A stretch of DNA of 64,000 nucleotides from Antedon mediterranea (Eukaryota; Echinodermata; Crinoidea; Comatulida; Antedonidae). This document shows, piece after piece, positions 1 through 11,394 of the stretch. How positions within the stretch are numbered: the stretch's first letter is position 1; each line of letters begins with the position of its first letter. The stretch covers positions 22,440,501 to 22,504,500 of the forward strand of contig NC_092672.1 of assembly GCF_964355755.1 (NCBI RefSeq). The letters are read 5' to 3'. The translations under genes were made by a program, and so were the position numbers. Below the pieces are notes generated by a model. That model was given only the letters and a program-made list of their open reading frames with translations. It made no database searches and was not told the origin of the DNA.

Positions 1-1590
1 TGTGTCCAGCTCTCCCATCCCAGCGTTCTTAAGACGACCGCCAACTCGGAGAAGTCCATTTCCGTCTATGAAAGGGTCCAACTTGATGAGTGCACTTGAC
101 TTAGGCAGCGGATTACCACTCTCCAGAAACTCCAGCTCATCTGCAAAGACAGCGCGTTTGGTGGCGCCTATAACAATTCGGCTTGAGTCATCCAGTGTCG
201 TAGATGATGCACATATGTCCCAACCTTTGCACCCATCTGGTTTGGTATGTCTGTGGGAAAATGAACGTGTTATATGAACCAAGTTAGAAACTGCTCGTAA
301 AATTCTGAACCAACCAGAGAACCTTTGAAATCGCTCCGATCCAATCGTGGTGACTTTAGGTTTGGCCACCGTAGCGTACGTGTGAACCACTGGCCGAACT
401 TCGGGATCTTCTTCTTGGACTGGATATTCGTCGGCTGAATTCAAGTGAAGATACTGGTTACGGAGAAACGCAGGACCAACCATCCATTCCGACAACGTCG
501 GATCTGAGGCAGAAATGCCTCTCGAAGCAAGATCGGCTGGATTTTTCCCGGATTCGATGTATCGCCATTGGGCTGGTTGTGTGATTCTGATAATACGTTG
601 TACTCTGTTGCTAACATATACATAAAATCGTCTTGTTTGATTTGAAATATATCCAAGTACCACACGGCTGTCCGAGTAAAAAACCATGCTGTCCAGTTTC
701 AGGTCTAGTTCGTCTGCAATGAGCTCTGCTATGCCAGCGCCTAACACTCGGCACACAGTTCGAGCCTCGGCACCGTTGTTGCTTGTTTGGGTGCTAACTT
801 CGCCTTCCCGAGAACAAAGCTTACGTAGACGTTTCCACTTTTGTCGGAAACCCGGAGATAGCTGACAGCACCGATAGCTTGGGTGGAAGCATCAACGAAC
901 GTGTGTAGTTCCCGCCTGGTCGCTTCAGTAGTAGGAACAGGTGTATATGCACGAGGGATGCGCACCTCCGACAGGGTAGGTAACAAAAGCCGCCAGTTGC
1001 GCCATGTAGATAGTGTTTGCTGTGGTAAGAGATCATCCCAATCAAGTGAACTATCTCTTGTCATCTCACGCAACAGCCGCTTACCCTTGAGCACTCTGGA
1101 GTGGTATGTGCGCTATAAACATCTTATTATTATTATTATTATTACCCTCAATTAAAACTGGTGCGGCAATGCCAAAAGGGTCGTAGATGCTGTTGATTTC
1201 GGCTAATGCTCCTCGTTTGGTGAAGGGTCGCTCGACTGGACTAATCTTGAAGGTGAAGTCATCACGCTTAATGTCCCAATACACTCCCAGTGACCTTTGA
1301 ATGGGAGGTTCCTGTGATGTAAAGTCGAGATCCCGTAGATCTCCAGCGTGGTCTTCGCCTGGAAACGCATTCATCACCTCGAGGTTATTACATGCAATTT
1401 TGTGGAGTCTCAACTGACCGGTTAACAACATCGACTGTGTACGTTTCAACACATCAATGGAATCAGTTGGAGTTGGGAGGGACTTCAGGTTCCACAAACT
1501 TTCTGGCATCTTCGCCAAACCTTTTTGACGCAAATTGAGCAGTTTTGCGCAATCCGAATGTGGCAACAGCAGGCGACGGTGCGTTTCCAA
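1..1590 (-). pseudogene. BEL/Pao pol, RNase H to integrase N-terminal part
   Basis: Minus-strand translation gives a Pao-type connection segment (YDPFGIAAPV around 1170), an RNase H block with FVDAS near 910, a YSDS motif near 680, and the linker with WRYIESGKNPADLASRG near 540, typical just after RNase H in BEL/Pao pol. The left end reads LDPFIDGNGLLRVGGRL, the conserved start of the integrase zinc-binding region. A short ATT microsatellite (1122-1142) adds a run of Asn codons that interrupts the RNase H approach. The frame changes several times, so this is a relic. The catalytic integrase core is outside the window. Confidence 0.8.
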
Positions 1591-2083
1591 ATATATGAAC
1601 CTTCATTCTGTAATCCACAATATCACTTTCCGGGTCGTTATTCCTAAACCACAGGAATCTCAAGTAATCACGATGCTGTTCCTTCACATGGAAAGAATGA
1701 AACATTTGCTCTATATCTGCCATAAAGGCAACTGTATCTTCTCGAAACCTAATTAGAACGCCGATTAGGCTGTTGACGAGGTCGGGTCCGGTTATTAGCA
1801 CACTGTTTAGCGAAACACCCAGATATTCAGTACTTGAGTCGAACACGACGCGGATCTTGTCCGGCTTTTTCGGGTGGTACACTCCGAAATGTGGGAGGTA
1901 CCATCGTTCTTTGGGTAAGCAACCTGTAGTAACTTGCTCCGCATGACCCTTTACCAACATAATAGTCATAAACTGAAGATATTGCTGTTTCATCTTAGGC
2001 TTTCGTGAAAAGGACTTCAGCAAGGTACGAAACCACTTCATCGCTTCGTGTCGGTTGTCGGGTAACGTAGGCCTTGACGAACG
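1463..2083 (-). pseudogene. BEL/Pao reverse transcriptase core, broken
   Basis: The - strand encodes RT fingers and palm: VVFDSS near 1838, ADIEQMF near 1715 (first catalytic Asp), LRFLWF near 1650. The frame then runs into unrelated residues at the place where the Y/F-V-D-D box should be, so the second catalytic Asp pair is missing. Sequence upstream of 2083 belongs to the inserted LINE, so the apparent open frame to 2212 is chimeric. Family assignment rests on the combined ADIE-MF and VVFD motifs characteristic of Pao/BEL RTs. Confidence 0.85.
2079..2083. repeat. Target-site duplication GAACG (left) of LINE copy 1
   Basis: GAACG precedes the LINE 5' end and recurs at 6590-6594 after its 3' tail. 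The flanking BEL sequence is continuous when one copy is removed, which fixes the insertion point. Confidence 0.75.
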
Positions 2084-2264
2084 AAAACCAATCGAGAAGC
2101 GATGCGAGTAAGACGTGTCGAATAATCGCTCCTGGAAATCAAACATTTCACGTGTCACACCAGCTGAATGCATTGTTACACATAGTCGCAACCTACGTTT
2201 ACTATTGTTCATTTACCTCAAGGAATTTTGTTTACTCGATTTCAGTGTTTTATTTGCCCGCAAC

Positions 2265-3089
2265 ATGGGCGGTGGTAAGCCAAAAGGAGGACAGAGGGAC
2301 GATTCGCCTGCAGCCAGGCCACGTCGTAACCAAAAAGAGGCTGAAGGAAAAGGCATCCCTTGCCTTAATGATAAATTAGATAAGTCCAATTGCGACATAG
2401 ACTCTAAGGAAATCGCTGGCATTATCCAATCTGAATTGAAACTCTTATTTGATGGCAAATCGGACATATTGGATAACTTAGCGAAACAAATAACATCGAT
2501 GATCAAGGACCAACTGGCTGAGCATATTATGCAAATTGTTAGTAAAGCCACTATGGATGCTCTAAGATTTGAACTTGACGAGTCGAATGATCGCATGAAG
2601 AAAATGGAACAGGAAATCGAGGACATTAGGGAATCACTGGATGAAAGTGAACAATACTCCAGGAGGAACTGTTTGGTGATACACGGACTGGAGGAGAAAG
2701 TAGGTGAGAATACCGATAATATTGTTACACAATTATTTAGTTCTAAGATGAACCTTACGGTGAATCATAATGACATTGATAGGAGTCACAGACTAGGCCC
2801 CAAGAAACCAAGTAACGGCAAGCCCCGGGGAGTTATTGTGAAGTTCGCTCAATACAATAAAAGAAATGAAGTTTATAAAGCAAAAAGAAAACTGAAAGGT
2901 ACCGATACCTTTATACACGAGAACCTAACAATGAAAAGGATGAAATTGTTAAGAACCATCAAAACCCAGCATAATTCCGCCTTGACCGCAGTCTGGACCC
3001 AAGATGGACGCATACATGTACTAACTAAGAATAATAAGAAGATTATCGTAACAAAATTTTCCGATCTCAACAAACTGCATTCCACCTAA
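2265..3089 (+). CDS. LINE ORF1: coiled-coil and RRM-like nucleic-acid-binding protein
   Basis: An open frame of 274 residues starting MGGGKPKGGQ. I chose ATG 2265 because the copy at 28800 starts at the same place and the upstream frame is 5' UTR. The N-terminus is basic and low complexity. The middle (about residues 50-135) is heptad-like and ends in an acidic stretch containing ESLDESEQYSRRNCLVIHGL. From about residue 135 follows the fold typical of L1-type ORF1 proteins, with RSHRLGP and GVIVKF motifs, then a basic C-terminal part. In LINEs such proteins bind element RNA and form the ribonucleoprotein; here that role is inferred by family. Confidence 0.85.
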   Translation: MGGGKPKGGQRDDSPAARPRRNQKEAEGKGIPCLNDKLDKSNCDIDSKEIAGIIQSELKLLFDGKSDILDNLAKQITSMIKDQLAEHIMQIVSKATMDALRFELDESNDRMKKMEQEIEDIRESLDESEQYSRRNCLVIHGLEEKVGENTDNIVTQLFSSKMNLTVNHNDIDRSHRLGPKKPSNGKPRGVIVKFAQYNKRNEVYKAKRKLKGTDTFIHENLTMKRMKLLRTIKTQHNSALTAVWTQDGRIHVLTKNNKKIIVTKFSDLNKLHST

Positions 3090-3356
3090 TTTACCGTGTG
3101 GTAGTACATTAAATGTGAAATTGTGAGATTTCTTGTTTTTGCCCTGAAACCAGAATTTTAACTATTGTATACATTATAGACTGCATTAACTGTTTGGTGT
3201 GTGTGCTTTATTGTGATTCTTTTTATTGTAAATTGTGGTTTTTTTTATTATTGTATTGCTAACCTGCCGGGTTTTAGTCATTTATTTGAACGCCATTTTG
3301 CTTAACAGCTTAATTGGTGAATTGATTATATTTTGTTCTTTTTCCAATACTACTTT

Positions 3357-6350
3357 ATGAGCACGACTCAATATGAAAATAAATCGAGTCCTACACATTC
3401 CATAGATTGCTTTGAAAGTGACGAGGCTGGTTTATGCAAATATTTCACTCCAACACAACTTAATGAGCTACAGGCGCAAATTGATAACAATGGTATCTTT
3501 ACAACGTTACACATGAATGCACGTAGTCTTCCAAAACACTTCGACGAAATTAGCATTATGTTAGATACCATAGGTCGTGCGTTTGATGTACTTGGTTTCT
3601 CGGAAACCTGGATAAATAAGAACACGCCAATTGACTTATTAAATATCAATGGATACAATATGTACACTTGTAATAGAGAAGGTAGAGTCGGTGGTGGAGT
3701 TTGTCTATATTTAAAAGAACAAATCAACACCGTAACACGTGATGATTTTGTATTTAATGATAACTCCATTGATTCACTTTTTCTAGAAATAATAAACACA
3801 AACGGCAAAAATACTATTGTAGGTATGTTGTATCGACCACCAAATTCAAACGTCAACTCATTTAACTCTGATCTGGAAGAAATCTTACATAAACTTAATC
3901 GCGAAAACAAAAACTGCTATATCTTAGGAGATTTTAATCAAGACTTATTAAAATATGACATTCAAAAAACAACACAGGAATTCACAAACATTATTTACTC
4001 AACATCTTTTAATCCATTAATCAACTTACCCACGAGAATAACATCGTCTTCTGCTACAATTTTAGATAATATTATTACAAATGATGATAACATTTCGCAT
4101 TGTGGAGTAATAGTCACTGACATTACCGATCATCTACCCATTTTCATGACAACACACTTGTCATTAAATACTAACACACAAGCTCCAATTACAAAACAAA
4201 AAATAATTAATGATACAACATTAAATAACTTGCTTATTGCTATTTCTAATGAGGATTGGGGTGAACTATATTTATGCACAGATACCAATACATCATATAA
4301 CCTATTTATTAAAAAACTATCCAATCTCATAGATAATAACATACCTACAAAAAGTAATAAGCCAAATGGTAATACAAAGAAAAAACCATGGATCACAACA
4401 GGAATTTTGATTTCAATAAAAAAGAAAAATAAACTTTATAAAAAATACCTTAAAAACCCAACACAATTATTAAAAAATATATATAAAAAGTACAAAAATA
4501 AATTAACTCATTTAATTAGAATTCGGAAAAAACAATATTATTCCAAAAAACTGGATGCAGCTCGACACGATTCAAAGCAAACATGGAAAGTTTTAAATGA
4601 AGTTCTAAATAGAAAAAAATCGAGTGTTAAGCCAAATGAGGTAATTAACCATAGTAATAAAACTTTGGTATGTGATCCAAAAGGTATGTCTGACGCTTTT
4701 AATGACTTCTTCTCCAACATTGGAAATGAATTAGCAAACAAAATACCAAATGTAAACAATTCTGACTTTAAACAATATATGAAAGAGAGTCAATCCCAAT
4801 CCATATTTTTCAATCCTACGAATGAAGAAGAGGTCATTGAAATAGTTAGTCAAATCAAAAATTCAAATTCAGAAGGTGTTGATAACTTAAGTAATCGCAT
4901 TCTAAAACATATTATTGCTGCTGTGGCATCTCCTCTTGTACATATCTTTAACCTCTCTCTTGAGACAGGCATGGTCCCTGATAGTATGAAAGTAGCTAGA
5001 GTAGTTCCAATTTTTAAATCTGGCAATAAAAGTGACGTCAGTAATTATAGGCCGATCTCTATTCTGCCTACCGCTTCAAAAATTCTTGAAAAAATTGTTC
5101 AAATTAGAGTAAATAATTATATCACAAAGTTTAACATCCTTAATAATGCACAATATGGTTTCAGAAAAAACAGTTCTACTTTTATGGCCGTTATAGATCT
5201 GGTTGAACGAATAACCGATGCGCTTGATAAGAAAAAAAATACCATCGGAATATTTATTGATTTGTCAAAAGCGTTTGACACCATCAACCATGATATACTT
5301 CTTAAAAAATTGGAACACTATGGCATAAGAGGCACGGCCCTTAAATGGTTTAGAAACTATATTAGTGGAAGGAAACAATTTACGTCTATTGATAACACAA
5401 GTTCGTGTTTGATGGATATAAATTGCGGTGTACCACAGGGTTCAATTCTGGGGCCTCTACTTTTTATTTTGTACATTAACGATGTATTTAATTGCTCAAA
5501 CTCGTTATCTTTTGTTTTATTTGCTGACGACACAAACATATCTGCATCTCACGAAAACTTGGATACGCTCATAGAACTAGTTAATGGTGAACTAAAAAAT
5601 GTTTCGGATTGGTTCATGTGCAATAAACTATCAATCAACGTTAAAAAAACTAATTACATAATTTTCCGCAATCAGCGAAATCCAAGTAATTTAGAGAATG
5701 TAAATATTTATGTCAACAATAAAAGAATAGATAGAGTTAAATCGACTAAATTCCTTGGAGTACATATTGATGAATTTCTCACATATAAGAACCACATCAA
5801 TGTTACAGCTAGGAAAATATCTCGATATGTAGGCATACTATATAAAGTAAGACATTTTTTACCAACCTATGCTCTCTGGACAATATACAAATCACTCATT
5901 GAACCAGTATTAAATTATTGCAACATAATATGGTGTAGCACATTTCCAAGTTATTTAGATGAGTTATTTAAACTCCAGAAAAGGGCATTACGAGCTATAA
6001 CATGGTCAAAGTTTAATGATTCAATGACTGAATGTTTCTATAAATTTAAACTTCTTAAAATTGCGGATATCAATAAGTACCAAATTGGGCTTTTCATGTA
6101 TAATGTTACTACTAATCAGGACGTGCGTTTTTCATCGCTCTTTATTAAAAATGGTTCTTACCATAATTATAATACAAGATCTAAAGACAAAATGAGACTC
6201 AGAAAACGTAATCGTACTTCTACTAGTTTTACTGTGTCATGTGTGGGACCCAAATTGTGGAATGACTTGAATTACGAACTACAAAGTACCAAATCAATAT
6301 ATATATTTAAATCATTGTTTAAAGAACATTTATTATCATTTTACAAATAA
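3357..6350 (+). CDS. LINE ORF2: AP endonuclease and reverse transcriptase
   Basis: An uninterrupted frame of about 997 residues (an upstream in-frame ATG at 3333 would give 1005). The N-terminal third is an apurinic-like endonuclease: MNARSLPKH near 3513, SETW near 3600, GGGVCLYL near 3690 and ILGDFNQD near 3922. The RT follows, with YRPISILPT near 5047, FIDLSKAFD at 5253, PQGSILGP at 5433 and the catalytic FADD at 5520-5531. The C-terminus ends in the PKLWNDL-type block common in CR1/Jockey LINEs. It nicks target DNA and primes reverse transcription there. No stops or frameshifts are visible, unlike the second copy. Confidence 0.92.
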   Translation: MSTTQYENKSSPTHSIDCFESDEAGLCKYFTPTQLNELQAQIDNNGIFTTLHMNARSLPKHFDEISIMLDTIGRAFDVLGFSETWINKNTPIDLLNINGYNMYTCNREGRVGGGVCLYLKEQINTVTRDDFVFNDNSIDSLFLEIINTNGKNTIVGMLYRPPNSNVNSFNSDLEEILHKLNRENKNCYILGDFNQDLLKYDIQKTTQEFTNIIYSTSFNPLINLPTRITSSSATILDNIITNDDNISHCGVIVTDITDHLPIFMTTHLSLNTNTQAPITKQKIINDTTLNNLLIAISNEDWGELYLCTDTNTSYNLFIKKLSNLIDNNIPTKSNKPNGNTKKKPWITTGILISIKKKNKLYKKYLKNPTQLLKNIYKKYKNKLTHLIRIRKKQYYSKKLDAARHDSKQTWKVLNEVLNRKKSSVKPNEVINHSNKTLVCDPKGMSDAFNDFFSNIGNELANKIPNVNNSDFKQYMKESQSQSIFFNPTNEEEVIEIVSQIKNSNSEGVDNLSNRILKHIIAAVASPLVHIFNLSLETGMVPDSMKVARVVPIFKSGNKSDVSNYRPISILPTASKILEKIVQIRVNNYITKFNILNNAQYGFRKNSSTFMAVIDLVERITDALDKKKNTIGIFIDLSKAFDTINHDILLKKLEHYGIRGTALKWFRNYISGRKQFTSIDNTSSCLMDINCGVPQGSILGPLLFILYINDVFNCSNSLSFVLFADDTNISASHENLDTLIELVNGELKNVSDWFMCNKLSINVKKTNYIIFRNQRNPSNLENVNIYVNNKRIDRVKSTKFLGVHIDEFLTYKNHINVTARKISRYVGILYKVRHFLPTYALWTIYKSLIEPVLNYCNIIWCSTFPSYLDELFKLQKRALRAITWSKFNDSMTECFYKFKLLKIADINKYQIGLFMYNVTTNQDVRFSSLFIKNGSYHNYNTRSKDKMRLRKRNRTSTSFTVSCVGPKLWNDLNYELQSTKSIYIFKSLFKEHLLSFYK

Positions 6351-6378
6351 TTTTAAAAATTATACTTGTTGCAGGATT

Positions 6379-6382
<4 letters not shown>

Positions 6383-6423
<41 letters not shown>
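6383..6423. repeat. Homopolymer T(41) in LINE copy 1 3' UTR
   Basis: A run of 41 T follows GGATTTAGC. The second copy has only five T at the equivalent site, so the tract expanded in this copy or in its source. Confidence 0.9.
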
Positions 6424-6425
<2 letters not shown>

Positions 6426-6589
6426 TATTATTTATGTTTTAGTTTTTTAGGCTAGTTAGGGACATAGGGGGACACAACTAATCAAGCTCTTTTGAGTTTT
6501 TATGTGTTTCCTTTTCATCTTTTTTATGTTCTCATATATTGTTGTTGTATATTTTCATGATAGAGGATGAATAAAGAATATTTGAATTT

Positions 6590-7299
6590 GAACGGAATGG
6601 AAGTGGTGCTACCCAGTTGCCTGTAACGCCTTTTACAAACCCAGATTCCATTATCTTCAAGAACTGCCTATCTTCCGTAGAGTTACCAATCTTATTGTCG
6701 TGATTTGACAAGTTGAAGACGTCACACCCTACATGGTCTGAATATACGGGTGGATGATGAGAAATTCCGAAGAGGTTGGTACAAGGGTTGAAACATGAAG
6801 GTCGTCCAGTATGCATGGTGTGGGTGTGGAACGTGTTAATGTTGGTGCTATGATGTGATTTCCCTACGCAGATTTCTCCCATTACCACCCATCCGAGGTC
6901 CAATCGCTGGCCCCACGGAGCAGCATTTCGGCCGTTACGCACTTCACGCACTTTATGAACTTGCGGTATGTCACGTCCCAGGAGGATTAATATGTCTGCG
7001 TCAGGGTCGAGATTTGGGATTTCCTTAGCAATGGACTTCAAATGCGGATGACATTCAGCTACCTCTGGAGTAGGTATCTCCGTCTTACAATCAGGAATGG
7101 CGTTCCATTCGATTAACGGCGGAGCAGGTATACATACACCACTATTCGATTCGATGACGAGTCCAGTGAGACGACGACCAGATGTGCTTGTAACGCCCGA
7201 ACAAGTCTTAAGTGTGTATGGAACTGGCGCTCCTTCGATCTTCATCAAGTCGAACAGCTTATACCTAGCGAGTGGCCTGTTTCTGCTCGTCCAAGACAA
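6590..7299 (-). pseudogene. BEL/Pao protease / DUF1758-like region
   Basis: The minus-strand frame shows ILLGRDIP near 6985 and LGWVVMGE near 6880, the typical end of the BEL aspartic-protease and linker region (DUF1758-type), followed by FLKIMESG toward the RT. A frameshift at about 7285 separates it from the upstream part that carries IVLDEQ. The open frame runs left beyond 6590 only by reading through the LINE tail. Confidence 0.75.
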
Positions 7300-7750
7300 T
7301 ATAAGTGGTAATAGCCATCTCAGGCATGCCTTTCAAATACACACGATCCAAACATATCTTGGAACAGGACCTTGCTGTCGGCACGTTGTGGCATATCTCG
7401 GTGCACTTATTAGCGAAAACGTTGCCTTGGGCGCCTTTATCATCAGTAGGAACATTGACTTGCTCCCCGCTTTGCTGGCTGGTTTCTGTATTCGGCTTAT
7501 CTGCATGCAGGGCGTCCAGGTGCCGTTTGCTACCACACAATAAACATTCGATGTCGGCTTTACACTGCCTAGCTACGTGTGAAGTCGATGCGATGCACCG
7601 GAAGCAATACCTCAGTAGTGCTCGTTTCGCATCGGTAGACATCTTGAGGAATGCTCTACAATCACGCAACAGATGATGAGGAGTCTTGTGAATGGGACAC
7701 TTCGTCTCGACATCGACGTCGGTATCGTTGGTTTTGTCAAGACCTGTCAA
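7265..7750 (-). pseudogene. BEL/Pao gag C-terminal zinc-knuckle segment
   Basis: The segment contains two Cys/His clusters in the pattern found at the gag/pro boundary of BEL/Pao elements: CPIHKTPHHLLRDC near 7700 and CFRCIASTSHVARQC near 7600, followed by C..C.SKRH. These would bind element RNA. It is joined upstream to gag through an in-frame stop near 7815 and downstream to protease through a frameshift near 7285. Confidence 0.75.
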
Positions 7751-7933
7751 CTTAGCCAGGATATTAGCATGGTAGGTAGCTTTGGGCGTAGTCGATATTT
7801 TCGGGTTACTCTATTTCCCCTGTTCCACGGCGTGGGAGAGCATCAGGCTCCTGTTGTTTTGTTCTTTAGCCACTTTTGTAACAAACTTGGAGAAAAATGA
7901 AAATGGTGGGAATTTACCATCCGAGTCTTGCTT

Positions 7934-8741
7934 TTAACGGAAGGCTCGAGAACGCCATTTCTCCTGAAGATCTCGTGACATCTTTGACACCAGAGGATTG
8001 ACGCCTAGAAATGTATCTAAATAGTCAAATCCGGGAAGACCAACAGACAATCCCTTAGCTGGGTTGGAAATGTGGACGGCCCTTGCACTTCGTACGATCT
8101 CGGTAGATTCAGGTCCAGTATACTTTAGAATCAGGTCAATCTGTTCCGATGGCGTCGCAGGAGGAATATCCTGGATTGCGTTCTGGAACGATAACTTCCA
8201 TGCCCAGAAACTTTCAGGTTGGTCGTCGAAGTTTGGTATACAAGCCGTGACGAGATCCCGACGAGCGTATATACGCATCATGCCTTGAAGAAAGTCAGAA
8301 ACGTCCCCCTTTGATAAGTCAAGTTTGGTTTCTCCCATAACTGCTTTTGGCTCTGCCATCTTAGGTGTCGAATGAGTCGGTTTGGTCTGGCTAGGAAGGC
8401 TTTCTAAGTATTGTTCTACGAGACGGTTACGCTCAACTGCAGGAACACCATCCAAGGAATCGTCACTGAAGTCATCCACATTGAGTTCGAGAAGCTCTTG
8501 GTCAAGCACATTTGACCTAGCCTCTGCAGCTGCAGCAGCCTTTTCATCCAGCAACGATTGGTATGCCGCCTTGGCCTTCGCTGCTTCTACTTGGACTTTG
8601 CTTTTTTGTTTTGTATAGTTTAGGCGTGCCTTCGTCTGCCCGAGCCTCTGCGGCTGTCAATGCGAGCTGCGAATACACGGATGAGCGTCGTGAACTTGCT
8701 CTACTGCTTTGTTTCGAAGACATCTCCACTGAGGTTCTCAT
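7934..8741 (-). pseudogene. BEL/Pao gag N-terminal region (DUF1759-like)
   Basis: The - strand starts MRTSVEMSSKQSS at 8741, passes an Ala-rich coiled segment, shifts frame near 8640 and continues to 7934. The block FWAWKLSFQNAI near 8200 followed by LILKYTGPE matches the capsid-like DUF1759 pattern (F.G....W..F...F) of BEL/Pao gag. An in-frame stop at 7934 interrupts it; the same frame continues beyond toward the zinc-knuckle segment. Confidence 0.75.
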
Positions 8742-10533
8742 GCGATGTACAAATAGTTGTTTTACTGTTCTGGCCTCACGGATACCGGCTGCCCGCTATC
8801 CAGACAGATAACCACACCGGTTACAATACAACACAAACACAGCACTTTGGATCCGTAAAATTTAATATGTAAAGCGGTTATATGGTAACTGAAACAATAA
8901 CAATAACAAATAAATAATAGAGCACGGGAGCCAAGCCCATCGGGCACACAATGCGCAATGTGAAGTGTTACCTACAAACAGTATCACACCAGCCAATGCC
9001 GGCGAGAAAGCTATCATAAATAATAGGCCTATATGTACTAAGATAACAACGTACAGTAGTAATCTATCAAGATCAATTTTAGGTTAAGTTAAGTCGGTAT
9101 ATCGTAATACATTATTATAAACTTAGCTACTTACAACAACTGTAAATGCACCAGCATCGCACGATACAATCCCTTGCATGATATGACAAATGTATAGCGG
9201 CAGGTGAGCTAAGCCGGCACAGACAGATTATCAATTCTTACTTTATAGCATTCATTCAAGTATAAGCAATAATGTCAACAGTATACTATTTGAAAATCAC
9301 AATATAAAAAGATCAACTTTAATGATTTTGTAAAGCTTAATATTTGTTAATTCAGTTATGTTCATTCTTTTAAATTCAAACTTTTATTTATCCACAAAAT
9401 ATCAAAGATTAAAAATAAACTTATTTCAAAAATAAGAAAAAATTTTAAAACAGTGATCGTGCCTTTAGTTGCATGGTCATTGACACTATTTTAACTAAAA
9501 TAACTAACTTAAGTTTAGTTAGCAAATTTCAATGGATGAACTAAAACACCTAATAAAAAAGAGGCTACGAGGATGCTTGTTTTTCTTGTCTTACCATTAT
9601 TGAATAAATGTTATTGAATTGAATTCACAGCCTACACATACTATAATATAAAAAGCATGATGTTTTAATTAAGTTTAACTGAAAATGAAAAACTAAAATG
9701 TGTATTCCCTTTGCGTACTGATCAGCCATTTTTTTTATTGTTGCAAGGTTTCAAAATGATGCAATGAACTTCACTCCGTCCATTGGATTGAATGTTAAAT
9801 CAACCAAATATAAGTCCCGATAATGAACAGAACAGAGTATGCTCAGTATAATGTGCATAAGCATGCGCAGATTAATATGTTGTGTAGATTACCGTATTTA
9901 TTCTTTATATCAAACCAACAGTGTAAAACACCAATAACAGGTTGAAAATAAAAACTAAACTATAAAATATGAGCCAATATAAATATATACAAATGAAAAA
10001 GAAAATTTAAATAATTTCATTAATAATACATTTAAAAAATTACAGTAAAAAATATCCTTTCATTTACCGTCCCCCTTCGTCTACCGTCCTGTCATAAAGT
10101 CGCTAGTAGGTTTTATTGTAAATTAACAGCACACTACGTGCAACAGCTAATACTAAATATAGTAGTACTAATTATTGTCAGTATTTTCATTTCTATTGTA
10201 AATGTATAGTCAACAGATACCTCTTAGAATCAGGCTTCTGAGTCATGTCCGGCATACATTCTACTCATTCACTCTTTACAAAAAATTTGGGATTTTTAAA
10301 ATGTCTTTCTTTCCATCATATATATTCATTTATGACTGATAATTTTATACTTATAGTTTCATTCTACTGTAAAACAATACTACTCTCTTTGTCATTACAT
10401 TCAGCCTCTTACATTAACAATAACATTCAAATTAATTCAGAATAAATACATTTGAATGATGAAGCCTAAAAAAAACCAGAATAACTAAAATACAAATAAA
10501 TTGGTATATTTCCTGTCTATACTATTGTACCTT
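8742..10533. other. No gene seen; expected BEL 5' LTR region and AT-rich DNA
   Basis: The 5' LTR of the minus-strand BEL element should begin here but no clear TG..CA boundaries or duplicate were found. Around 9597-9633 the sequence ATTGAATAAATG then TTGAATTGAATTC looks like the 3' end of a short retroelement. The rest is AT-rich without coding signal. Confidence 0.4.
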
Positions 10534-10870
10534 ATAACACAAGAATCTCCTGTTCGTCCGAAGCGCGTAACAATTTCGAAAGGCATTGTGGGATAGAATT
10601 GAGCTAATGGGTGGCGCCATTGTGAGCCATAGAGTAGCGCGCCCTCATCAAAATAGAAAGTCAAAATCATAGAAGGGATCTGCTAATACTATAGTGGGGG
10701 ATAGAGTAATTGACTGAGCCCTCTATAGGAATTAATAGTTTTGACTTCCTAGTTTGGAGGGGGCGCTGCTCCATGCTGTGAAATGGCGTCACCCAGTTTG
10801 ACCTTTTAACACTGTACTTTCGATACTGTGTTTTAAATGCAAATTGAAGAACAGGAGATTCTTGTGTTAT
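10534..10870. mobile_element. MITE-like element with 22-bp terminal inverted repeats
   Basis: ATAACACAAGAATCTCCTGT at 10534 is inverted at 10851-10870. The internal arms stay loosely complementary further in (GGTGGCGCCAT near 10610 and ATGGCGTCACC near 10782). The element is about 337 bp without coding capacity, consistent with a non-autonomous DNA transposon. Confidence 0.65.
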
Positions 10871-11394
10871 CAGTTCTTTGCTATGATGTAGATGATGATA
10901 CATAAAACTGTTATAAAGCCTATGAAACATACAGTAGTAAGTCAACTAGAAATAAAACTTGGTTTACTAAAGCTTTGGTTGTCAACACAATGTAGGCGCT
11001 ACACAAGTGAGTTGACCAATAACAAGCAACAGTTTGGATAATCCATCACATTGTGTTTGGTCAATTTGCTTGATTTAATTTACAAAAAAATTGGATAGAC
11101 TACAGACAAATGGACAGACTAAATGTTGGGACAAACAAACTTATTACATGCAATTATTACTCAGTAATCACCTCTCTAGTCACATGGGTACTCTTTTAAA
11201 TAGTTATTGATTACAGTGCCTTAAAATATTCTTTAAATAATAATTGTGTAAATGAATTTGACCAGGACCTTTACCATGCCAATCCATATCAATACTTTGA
11301 GTTACAATTGTAGGCAATATATTGATATTCATTTGTAGCTATACACTAGGCTTCATTATCTTAAGATTATTAGAGTATGCGTAACAGCAGTTGA
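10871..11394. other. No feature recognised
   Basis: AT-rich sequence without splice-bounded coding segments or repeats that I could identify. Confidence 0.4.

Larger units (their letters stand above)
2084..6589 (+). mobile_element. LINE copy 1 (CR1/Jockey-like), near-intact, nested in BEL/Pao
   Basis: This 4.5-kb non-LTR retrotransposon carries ORF1 (2265-3089), ORF2 (3357-6350), a 3' UTR with 41 T residues (6383-6423) and a 3' end of TTTGAA-type repeats. It is bounded by a 5-bp target-site duplication GAACG. A second copy lies at 24702-28979 in reverse orientation. Sequence common to both copies starts at GAGAAGCG (2094); the 10 bases between the duplication and that point differ from copy 2 and may be non-templated additions. 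Both ORFs are open, so this copy looks recent. Confidence 0.9.
1..8741 (-). mobile_element. BEL/Pao-type LTR retrotransposon, decayed and split by a nested LINE
   Basis: Reading the - strand from 8741 down to 1 gives gag, zinc knuckle, aspartic-protease region, reverse transcriptase, RNase H and the start of the integrase region, the BEL/Pao order. The element is broken by frameshifts near 8640 and 7285, in-frame stops near 7934 and 7815, and a frameshift at the RT/RNase H junction near 1500. A 4.5-kb LINE sits inside it (2084-6589). The integrase and 3' LTR lie beyond the left edge. A 5' LTR should lie just right of 8741 but I could not define its ends. It is not competent to move by itself. 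Confidence 0.85.

Noticed and set aside
2084-2212. Extension of the BEL reverse transcriptase frame up to 2212
   Set aside because: The part beyond 2083 is the 5' end of the inserted LINE read antisense, as shown by the second LINE copy and the flanking GAACG duplication.
3368-3910. Minus-strand 180-residue frame
   Set aside because: It is a shadow of the LINE endonuclease on the opposite strand. The same shadow occurs at 27340-27882 with the other LINE copy.
8742-9250. 5' LTR of the BEL element
   Set aside because: Expected from position, but no TG..CA ends, primer-binding site or second LTR copy could be verified within the window.
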